Assembly: GCA_025934475.1 (NCBI GenBank)
Contig: JAICXZ010000024.1
Span: 1-12,644 of the forward strand
From: Mucilaginibacter sp.
GTDB lineage: Bacteria > Bacteroidota > Bacteroidia > Sphingobacteriales > Sphingobacteriaceae
Direction: 5' to 3'
Length of the DNA stretch: 12,644 nt
Shown here in pieces: positions 7,479 through 12,644 of the stretch; the stretch's first letter is position 1; every line of letters begins with the position of its first letter. The notes under the pieces are model-generated. The model was not told where the DNA came from, made no database searches, and saw only the letters and a list, made by a program, of their open reading frames with translations. Position numbers and translations under genes: made by a program.

Positions 7479-10328
7479 TTAAAACTTATAGGTTAAAGTC
7501 AGGAAGTATGATCTCGGCGGAATAGCGATCGTCGAGTAGGGTTTATTCGCAGCCACGTCGGCCTGGTACATGGCTTTGGTGTAGCCTTCGCGATCCAGTG
7601 CAGCTAAGAATGTTCCCGGCCTTGACCAGCTCATCACGCCATAGGTATCTAATATGTTGTTGATGTTCAGGCTGACTTGTAGCTTTTTCGTGAAGTCATA
7701 TCCGGCGCCAAGGTTAAACTGGCTAAAGGACGGAAGCGTGAAGGCGTTGGCCACGTTTGCCTCGCGATCACCCATATATGACCAGGTGATAAACGAAAAG
7801 AATTTGCCTGCCGTGTACGATGGCGTTACGTTCAGGATAACGTTGGCGCTGTTGTCGGCCCGGTTGCCGGAGTAATCCACCAATTGGTCATCCTGCGGTC
7901 CGTTAGCATTGGCGATCCACACTTTGTAGGTCAGCGCCTTAGAATTCTGGATAGTTGCAACTGCTTTTACGCTGAAGTTTTTCGTGAAATCCAAATGGCT
8001 CTCTAACTCGATACCGTAAGTTCTGATCTTTTCATATTCGATTGGTGGCGAGTAAAAGGTTATGTTATCGGCATTTGTAAAGGTTTGCACGTTAGGTACA
8101 TTGCTCAGAATGCTATAAAAAGGAGTCGCGAAAAGTGCGAAATTACTTTCGGTGAATTTGAGGCCCGCTTCTGCCTGGCTCACATGCTGAGCCGGCGCCA
8201 CAAGACTGGCCGATGTGAACGCTGTGTTAGCTGCAAAATAGGTGCTCAGATCCGGGGCTTTATTACCCAATGAGTAGCGACCATAAAATGCAACTTTGTC
8301 CGATACTCTGTAATTCAAGCCTGCGGAATAGGAAAAAGTATTGACTGTTTTATCAAATGCATAGTGTGTGCCAAGCGTACCACCGCCATTATCATAAAGG
8401 GTAAGCGGGTTGTCGTCGATGCCGCCATAGTTTGGATCGCTGCTTTGAGGATTTGCGATGGCCGGAGCGGCAAAGCCTTTCACATGCATGCTTTCAAACC
8501 GCACGCCATAATCAAGATTCAGAGCGTCGGTTATCTGCCAGTTGTGGCCGAAGTAAAAGGCCAGCTGGCTCTGGTTAGCCTGGTTGTCTGAAAAACCACC
8601 TCCACCTAAACCCGAAATGCCATTGGGATTGGTAACCTGGTAAACCTGACCCGCCGTGTTCGTGAGGGTAACGTTAACCAGGTCCGGATGATTTTGTATG
8701 GTGCCCAGACCCAGCCCAGCGATCCCATTCAGGTTGTCAACATGGCTATACCCGTAAAAGCCTCCAAAGGTGAAGCTCATGTTTTTGAGCGTTTTGGTAA
8801 AAGAAAACTGGTCCAAAAGCTCGTTCGATTTATTTTTTACGTAGAACAGCGGCTCAAAGAACAGCGAATTGGCCGAAACTGCCGAACCGGGGAAATTGCT
8901 GTTGGTTACCGTAAAATCATATCCGGAAAAGGAATTTACTGTTCCCAACTGGGCTCCCGTGCGTGCATTTGTAAAAGTATAAGTACCCGGCCGGCCCAAA
9001 GTACCCAATATAGCGTAAGTAACCAGGTCGTTCAGGGCAACAGGGTATACAATGGCAGTGGTATTCCAGTTGGCATTTTTTGCCGAGAACCTTACAGCAT
9101 TGTTAAAGGTCCAGCTGCTATCAAGATGCTGAGTCCAGTTTGCGCCTACAGATCTGTCGATAGAGTGTATCAGGTTGGTTGAATTGTAAGTATCGTTGCC
9201 TGATTCATTAACCGGGATTTGTGCCGAAACAGCGGGAATCAGCACAGAAGACGTCTCCGAAAAGCCTGGAGCAGGTTTAGGATTAGTGAAGCTGAGCGTC
9301 GGCGTAAACTCGAACCAGCCGTTATGATCATCAAGATATTTACCATAGATCTTTAAGGAACCTGTTTTATATTTCTTAACGATGTTCGCCTTAAATTGCC
9401 CGCCTTTATTCAGGGGATACCCTGGATCTTTCGCACCCGTGCTATAACGGTAAAATCCGCCAACGTTATAGGTCCATGTTTTGTCGGCGCTTAATGGTCC
9501 GCCAAAATCAAGATCGCCGCGGTAGAATGGATTCTGGCCATTGCCTTCCAATCCGACTTTGGCCCTGAACTCACCCTGGAAAGTTTGGCCACCTGTTTTG
9601 GAAATGTAGTTGAAAATACCACCTGGTGCATTGTTACCCAGGATGGAGGCAGTACCGCCGCGCACGGCTTCCAGCTTACCCAGCGTTGCGTCTGGACGAT
9701 AAAAATAATCCGGTCCATAGTTGCCAAAAGTTGCATTGGTAACCGGTAACCCGTCTTCCTGCATCGATACGTAGTAATATCCTGAAGCGCCATCATTGGA
9801 GCCAACGGAAACACCGCGGGAATACACCGTATTGCGAATTTCGCCCAAAGATGAATTAACATAAACGCCGGGAATGTTTTTGAGCAGATCAGCGCCGCTT
9901 AGAGGCGCCTGCTGTTCAATTTGTTTCGCGCTAACTGCCGAAATCGCGATCGAAGCGTTCATAGCCGTTCTCTTGTCGAACACACCGGTTACCACTACCT
10001 CATTCAGATTTGAGTTGTTAGGTTCGAGTGAAACCTTGATAACTGAACGTGAATTTACCGGCACGAGCCTGGTTGTATAACCTAAAAATTTGAATACCAG
10101 GGTCCCCTGTGCCGATACCGAAATACTGTAATTCCCGTCTTTATCCGTGGCGACTCCGGCATTGGAATCCTTAACAGATACGGTCACGCCAGGGAGCGGC
10201 GCCCCCTTTTCATCGGTAACTGTACCGGTGACCTTCGTTTGCTGCGCCCAAGCCGTAGTGCCGAGGCAGCTAAGCAAGAACAGCCACGCCAGGCACTTGA
10301 GATTGAACTTTTTGTAATAACTTCTCAT
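7479..10328 (-). CDS. TonB-dependent outer-membrane receptor, putative rhamnoside transporter
   Basis: The 949-residue product imports a ligand through the outer membrane using TonB-ExbBD energy. Residues 1-28 are a signal peptide (AWA|QQ). Residues about 31-105 form the carboxypeptidase-regulatory-like domain common in Bacteroidota receptors (VTGTVTDEKGAPLPGVTV, then ATDKDGNYSI). LNEVVVTG at 108-115 leads into the plug. The plug contains LEAVRGGTAS and NNAPGG (232-237) followed by IFNYISK, a pattern seen in FhuA/FecA-type single-protein receptors and not in SusC. The rest is a beta-barrel with many alternating aromatic strands, ending SYFLTLTYKF with the usual terminal Phe. No SusD gene is adjacent. 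Being first in an operon with an alpha-L-rhamnosidase suggests that rhamnose-containing oligosaccharides or glycosides are the ligand; this is context only, and a siderophore-type or other ligand cannot be excluded from the protein itself. Confidence 0.93.
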   Translation of the reverse strand: MRSYYKKFNLKCLAWLFLLSCLGTTAWAQQTKVTGTVTDEKGAPLPGVTVSVKDSNAGVATDKDGNYSISVSAQGTLVFKFLGYTTRLVPVNSRSVIKVSLEPNNSNLNEVVVTGVFDKRTAMNASIAISAVSAKQIEQQAPLSGADLLKNIPGVYVNSSLGEIRNTVYSRGVSVGSNDGASGYYYVSMQEDGLPVTNATFGNYGPDYFYRPDATLGKLEAVRGGTASILGNNAPGGIFNYISKTGGQTFQGEFRAKVGLEGNGQNPFYRGDLDFGGPLSADKTWTYNVGGFYRYSTGAKDPGYPLNKGGQFKANIVKKYKTGSLKIYGKYLDDHNGWFEFTPTLSFTNPKPAPGFSETSSVLIPAVSAQIPVNESGNDTYNSTNLIHSIDRSVGANWTQHLDSSWTFNNAVRFSAKNANWNTTAIVYPVALNDLVTYAILGTLGRPGTYTFTNARTGAQLGTVNSFSGYDFTVTNSNFPGSAVSANSLFFEPLFYVKNKSNELLDQFSFTKTLKNMSFTFGGFYGYSHVDNLNGIAGLGLGTIQNHPDLVNVTLTNTAGQVYQVTNPNGISGLGGGGFSDNQANQSQLAFYFGHNWQITDALNLDYGVRFESMHVKGFAAPAIANPQSSDPNYGGIDDNPLTLYDNGGGTLGTHYAFDKTVNTFSYSAGLNYRVSDKVAFYGRYSLGNKAPDLSTYFAANTAFTSASLVAPAQHVSQAEAGLKFTESNFALFATPFYSILSNVPNVQTFTNADNITFYSPPIEYEKIRTYGIELESHLDFTKNFSVKAVATIQNSKALTYKVWIANANGPQDDQLVDYSGNRADNSANVILNVTPSYTAGKFFSFITWSYMGDREANVANAFTLPSFSQFNLGAGYDFTKKLQVSLNINNILDTYGVMSWSRPGTFLAALDREGYTKAMYQADVAANKPYSTIAIPPRSYFLTLTYKF

Positions 10329-10340
10329 AGTGGTTTAATT

Positions 10341-10359
10341 GGGAGGTGTCGGGCCTCCT
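10341..10359 (-). other. Weak hairpin enclosing an AGGAGG in the receptor 5' UTR
   Basis: On the minus strand AGGAGG (10359-10354) can pair with CCTCC (10346-10342), giving a 5-bp core. The AGGAGG is about 25 nt upstream of the ATG, too far to be a normal Shine-Dalgarno site, and Bacteroidota rarely use one. It may affect mRNA structure or be chance. Confidence 0.35.
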
Positions 10360-10398
10360 GTTTTGTAATTTGGTTAGTTTGTTAATTGGTTATAATTG

Positions 10399-10414
10399 GT
10401 ACGGTTGGCCGTAC
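10399..10414 (-). promoter_or_regulatory. Perfect 16-bp inverted repeat at the predicted 5' end of the receptor mRNA
   Basis: GTACGG (10399-10404), spacer TTGG, CCGTAC (10409-10414) is a perfect palindrome with a 4-bp centre. It lies 11 bp downstream of the predicted -7 element, so it is either a stem-loop at the very start of the transcript or a dimer-binding operator overlapping the start of transcription. Confidence 0.5.
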
Positions 10415-10424
10415 TTGTCAAAAT

Positions 10425-10432
10425 CAAATGTA
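10425..10432 (-). promoter_or_regulatory. -7 element of the receptor-rhamnosidase operon promoter
   Basis: TACATTTG on the minus strand matches the Bacteroidota -7 consensus TAnnTTTG exactly. Transcription would start near 10418, giving a 5' UTR of about 90 nt. At the place where a -33 TTTG would sit there is none; instead the last octamer of the operator array ends 19 bp upstream. Confidence 0.65.
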
Positions 10433-10451
10433 TCGGGGGCAAAAAAAATTT

Positions 10452-10489
10452 CCGTCCTGTACCATCCTCAACCGTCCCCATCTGTCCCC
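10452..10489 (-). promoter_or_regulatory. Tandem 10-bp-period operator array upstream of the receptor operon
   Basis: Read on the minus strand there are four octamers at exact 10-bp spacing: GGGGACAG (10489-10482), GGGGACGG (10479-10472), GAGGATGG (10469-10462), CAGGACGG (10459-10452), a consensus close to RRGGAYRG. The section 10461-10489 matches 11666-11694, in inverted orientation, at 26 of 29 positions. One-turn spacing places all sites on the same face of the helix. It is most simply the binding site of the adjacent GntR-type regulator or another rhamnose-responsive factor. Confidence 0.75.
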
Positions 10490-10492
10490 ATT

Positions 10493-10507
10493 GTGTCGTT
10501 TTGACAC
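10493..10507. promoter_or_regulatory. GTGTC-N5-GACAC palindrome next to the operator array
   Basis: GTGTC (10493-10497), spacer gtttt, GACAC (10503-10507) is a perfect 5-bp inverted repeat starting 4 bp after the array. GntR-type dimers usually bind palindromes, so this could be a regulator site located about 55-70 bp upstream of the regulator start. No copy was seen near rhaT. Confidence 0.35.
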
Positions 10508-10525
10508 TTATTTTTAAAACCACTG

Positions 10526-10557
10526 TTGCACATTGGAAAAATTCTTCGTTAGCTTTG
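10526..10557 (+). promoter_or_regulatory. Promoter of the GntR-type regulator gene
   Basis: TTG at 10526-10528 (a minimal -33 box), a 21-bp spacer, and TAGCTTTG at 10550-10557, an exact match to TAnnTTTG. Only 5 bp separate the -7 element from the ATG at 10563, so the transcript probably starts at or next to the start codon. Confidence 0.65.
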
Positions 10558-10562
10558 CTTTG

Positions 10563-11588
10563 ATGAAGAATTACCTGAAGATCGTCGAGATAGACGAGTA
10601 CTCTATCACACCCAAATACCTGCAGCTGATCAATTCTATCCTGAGCGGTATCGAATCTGGCAAGATTGAGAAAGGCGATATCCTGCCTTCCATCAACGAT
10701 TTCAGCATCGGCCTGGAAGCTTCGAGGAATACGATCGAGCGTGCTTACAAGGATTTGAAGAAGATGGGAATCATTGAGTCTGTTGCCGGTAAAGGGTACT
10801 TCATTTCCAATACGCAATTCAAACAGCCGCTTAAAGTGATGCTGCTTTTTAACAAACTAAGCAGTCACAAAAAGATTATGTACGACGCCTTTGCCAGTAC
10901 GCTTGGCACAAATGGCGCCATCGACTTTTATATCTACAATAACGATTTTAATTACTTCAAGAAACTGCTTTCGGACAAAATGGAGAACTACTCCAAAATT
11001 GTCATCATCCCGCATTTTATCGAAAACAGTCACATGGCTTACGAAGTGATGAATAGTATTCCGAAGGAAAAGCTGGTACTGATGGACAAACTGGAGTCGG
11101 GCGTTACAGGCAGCTTCGGTGCCGTTTATGAGGATTTTGAAAAAGATATTTACCATGCGCTTGAGCGCTTGCTTAATAAACTGAGCAAATACACCACGCT
11201 TAAGATCATTTTTCCCGAGCATTCATATTATTCCAAAGATATTCTCAAAGGATTTATGGCCTTTTGCCGTCAGTATGCTTTCGAATATGAGATCATTCAT
11301 TCCCTAAAAAGCGAGAAGATCAGCAAAGGCACCGCCTACATCAACCTGATGGAGGACGACTTGGTGGAGCTGATCGAAAAGATCATCTCAATGAATCTGA
11401 AAGTTGGTAAAGACATTGGCGTTATATCTTATAATGAGACGCCGATCAAAAAGATTATCCTGGATGGCATCACGACCATTTCCACCGACTTCAAACTCCT
11501 CGGCGAAAAAACTGCGGAACTTGTTTTGAGTAATTCTACCGAACATATCGCTATACCATTCCTGGTTACCGAAAGAAACTCCCTGTAA
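10563..11588 (+). CDS. GntR-family regulator with LacI/periplasmic-binding-like sensor domain
   Basis: This 341-residue cytoplasmic DNA-binding protein likely controls the rhamnose genes on both sides. Residues about 8-80 are a winged helix of GntR type: GDILPSINDFSIGLEASRNTIERAY then LKKMGIIESVAGKGYFIS, matching the family pattern of G-x-L-PS, S-R-x-T-x-x-x-A-Y and G-x-G-Y. Residues about 84-341 resemble the sugar-binding domain of LacI-type regulators (alternating beta/alpha, IGVISYNETPIKKIILDGITTISTDFKLLGEKTAEL near the end, described here by its parts I-G-V-I-S and T-T-I-S-T-D). An in-frame TTG at 10533 would add ten residues but would place the -7 promoter element inside the gene, so the ATG at 10563 is preferred. 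It is divergent from the receptor operon and upstream of rhaT, with similar operator arrays on both sides. L-rhamnose or a catabolite is the likely effector by context; it is not shown by the protein itself. Confidence 0.9.
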   Translation: MKNYLKIVEIDEYSITPKYLQLINSILSGIESGKIEKGDILPSINDFSIGLEASRNTIERAYKDLKKMGIIESVAGKGYFISNTQFKQPLKVMLLFNKLSSHKKIMYDAFASTLGTNGAIDFYIYNNDFNYFKKLLSDKMENYSKIVIIPHFIENSHMAYEVMNSIPKEKLVLMDKLESGVTGSFGAVYEDFEKDIYHALERLLNKLSKYTTLKIIFPEHSYYSKDILKGFMAFCRQYAFEYEIIHSLKSEKISKGTAYINLMEDDLVELIEKIISMNLKVGKDIGVISYNETPIKKIILDGITTISTDFKLLGEKTAELVLSNSTEHIAIPFLVTERNSL

Positions 11589-11655
11589 AAAGCTGGTTAG
11601 GTTAAGCCGAGTGCCACCCTTTTGCCTTATTTTAGTAACATCAAACTAACGGTAA

Positions 11656-11693
11656 AGGGTAGGTAGGGGACAGCAGGGGACAGTTGAGGATGG
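11656..11693 (+). promoter_or_regulatory. Tandem 10-bp-period operator array upstream of rhaT
   Basis: Octamers GGGGACAG (11666-11673), GGGGACAG (11676-11683) and GAGGATGG (11686-11693) are spaced exactly 10 bp apart; a degenerate AGGGTAGG fits one period upstream (11656-11663). Positions 11666-11694 match the array left of the regulator with three mismatches. The G-rich strand reads toward rhaT, as the other copy reads toward the receptor operon. It sits 78 bp after the regulator stop in the 165-bp gap, where I see no clear terminator for the regulator. Confidence 0.75.
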
Positions 11694-11712
11694 TTGCTTA
11701 TCGTCTTCCCTT

Positions 11713-11720
11713 TATCATTG
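11713..11720 (+). promoter_or_regulatory. -7 element of the rhaT promoter
   Basis: TATCATTG matches TAnnTTTG at five of the six defined positions. The last operator octamer ends 19 bp upstream, the same distance as at the receptor promoter. A transcript from here would have a leader of about 25-30 nt, A-rich just before the ATG and without a Shine-Dalgarno sequence. A TTG at 11694-11696 is only 16 bp away and makes a poor -33 box. Confidence 0.5.
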
Positions 11721-11753
11721 TACCATCAATTATAAACCAGACTAAACTTAACC

Positions 11754-12644
11754 ATGCAGGTCATTTTCGGCATTATTTACCACTTTATTGGCGGCTTTGC
11801 TTCAGGCAGTTTTTATATTCCTTACAAAAAGGTTAGGGGATGGTCGTGGGAAAGCTTCTGGATCATCGGTGGCATTTTCTCATGGCTCATCGTTCCACCG
11901 CTGGCTGCATGGTTAACCATCCCGGGGTTTGCCGACATCATCCGTTCAACAAATGGCGGTATCCTGTTTTGGACCTATTTATTCGGTTTGCTTTGGGGCA
12001 TAGGCGGGTTAACTTACGGCCTGGGTGTAAGATACCTCGGTGTTTCACTTGGAAGCACCATCATATTAGGGCTTTGTGCCGTATTTGGCTCACTGATCCC
12101 GTCCGTTTATTACAATTTCGTTCCCCAGGCAGGCAAGGACACCATCACTGATCTGGCAACTACCCATTGGGGGCAGATGGTTTTATTGGGTATCCTGCTA
12201 ACAGTTGTAGGTATTATTATCTGCGGTAAAGCAGGTACAATGAAGGAAAAAGAGCTCGCTGCTGGTCAGGCTGATGTAGAGGATAATAAAGACTACCGTT
12301 TCGGACTCGGAATTTTTGTGGCGATCGTTTCGGGTGTTTTAAGCGCCTGTTTCAACTTCGGTATCGAGGCCGGCAAAACTATGGCCGATCATGCTAACGC
12401 GATATGGCAGGCGTCTCATCCGGGTGAAGGTAACTTTCTGTTCCGTAACAATGTAAGCTATGTCGTTATCCTTTGGGGCGGATTGACCACCAACTTTATC
12501 TGGTGTATGATTCTGAATGCCCGCAACAAAACCTTTGGCGACTATACCAACAAACAAACGCCGCTGCTGAAGAATTATTTATTCTGCGCGCTAGCCGGTA
12601 CAACCTGGTTCCTGCAGTTCTTTTTCTACGGCATGGGTGAAAGC
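11754..12644 (+). CDS. rhaT: L-rhamnose/proton symporter RhaT, C-terminus beyond window
   Basis: The frame is open for 297 codons to the right edge, against about 345 residues for E. coli RhaT, so roughly the last 50 are missing. RhaT carries L-rhamnose with a proton across the inner membrane. Recognisable family features are the start QVIFGIIYHFIGGFASGSFY, KKVRGWSWESFW, GIGGLTYGLGVRYLGVSLG, and WFLQFFFYGMGES near the visible end. Hydrophobic stretches lie at about 2-22, 35-57, 70-90, 98-120, 143-158, 183-205, 233-255 and 272-293, in line with a ten-segment transporter. A polar loop with KEKELAAGQ lies at about 164-182. It follows the regulator on the same strand with its own operator and -7 element, so it is probably an independent unit that continues into rhamnose catabolic genes to the right. 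Confidence 0.92.
   Translation, partial: MQVIFGIIYHFIGGFASGSFYIPYKKVRGWSWESFWIIGGIFSWLIVPPLAAWLTIPGFADIIRSTNGGILFWTYLFGLLWGIGGLTYGLGVRYLGVSLGSTIILGLCAVFGSLIPSVYYNFVPQAGKDTITDLATTHWGQMVLLGILLTVVGIIICGKAGTMKEKELAAGQADVEDNKDYRFGLGIFVAIVSGVLSACFNFGIEAGKTMADHANAIWQASHPGEGNFLFRNNVSYVVILWGGLTTNFIWCMILNARNKTFGDYTNKQTPLLKNYLFCALAGTTWFLQFFFYGMGES

Noticed and set aside
8688..9182. Plus-strand open frame of 164 codons.
   Set aside because: Antisense to the beta-barrel region of the TonB receptor, with no promoter or domain signature.
10533..10562. TTG start giving a ten-residue longer regulator.
   Set aside because: It would place the exact TAnnTTTG element inside the coding region, and the added residues are not part of the GntR fold.
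10374..10817. Minus-strand open frame of 147 codons spanning the divergent region.
   Set aside because: It covers the operator, two promoters and the HTH-coding part of the regulator on the opposite strand; it reads like a shadow frame.
11616..11660. ACCCTTT ... AAAGGGT as a possible terminator of the regulator gene.
   Set aside because: The 7-bp stem encloses a loop of about 31 nt, has no T-run after it and overlaps the degenerate first operator repeat.
10461..11694. The inverted 29-bp repeats flanking the regulator could be the terminal inverted repeats of a small transposon.
   Set aside because: No transposase is present, the flanking bases (cctgt left, tgctt right) give no target-site duplication, the left array continues one more period outside the repeat, and each copy sits correctly in front of a -7 promoter element.
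11840..12151. Plus-strand open frame of 103 codons and the minus-strand frame at 12339-12557.
   Set aside because: Both lie within the continuous rhaT reading frame, whose RhaT-like sequence is unmistakable.
1..12644. CRISPR arrays, tRNA or rRNA genes, insertion sequences, toxin-antitoxin or phage-defence genes.
   Set aside because: None seen on either strand; the only DNA-level repeats are the operator arrays, and the long repeats at the left are diverged coding repeats.

Overview
This window looks like chromosomal DNA from a Bacteroidota bacterium, probably a Sphingobacteriaceae or Mucilaginibacter/Pedobacter-like soil or plant-associated species. The genus is an inference. Support comes from three sources. 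The promoters have the Bacteroidota -7 form TAnnTTTG and lack usable Shine-Dalgarno sequences. The TonB-dependent receptor begins with a carboxypeptidase-regulatory-like domain. The large surface protein is built of YDG/MBG-type repeats and reaches a GNPYPSGLDW motif typical of type IX-secreted proteins.

Layout. Positions 1-3714 (minus) are the first 1238 codons of a giant secreted protein that runs off the left edge. It has no stop inside the window and reads open throughout. Positions 3715-4041 are intergenic, AT-rich, and hold the terminator of the next operon. Positions 4042-10328 (minus) form a two-gene operon, in transcription order a TonB-dependent outer-membrane receptor (10328-7479) and then a GH106-type alpha-L-rhamnosidase (7410-4042). 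A perfect 9-bp hairpin lies between them. Positions 10329-10562 are a divergent regulatory region. Positions 10563-11588 (plus) encode a GntR-HTH regulator with a LacI/periplasmic-binding-like sensor domain. Positions 11754-12644 (plus) are the first 297 codons of the L-rhamnose/H+ symporter RhaT, cut by the right edge.

How it works together (inference from families and neighbourhood). The receptor would import rhamnose-containing oligosaccharides or glycosides across the outer membrane. The exported rhamnosidase would release L-rhamnose, RhaT would carry it across the inner membrane, and the GntR-type protein would sense the sugar or a derivative. Rhamnose isomerase, kinase and aldolase genes would be expected just right of the window. 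There is no SusD partner, and the receptor plug resembles FhuA/FecA-type receptors.

The most interesting signal is regulatory. A tandem array of G-rich octamers (type RRGGAYRG) with exact 10-bp periodicity occurs on both sides of the regulator gene. The copies are inverted relative to each other, so each reads toward the operon it would control: receptor-rhamnosidase to the left, rhaT to the right. In both cases the last octamer ends exactly 19 bp before a TAnnTTTG-like -7 element, and the receptor promoter has no TTTG -33 box. This suggests a shared, probably activator-type, operator for a rhamnose regulon.
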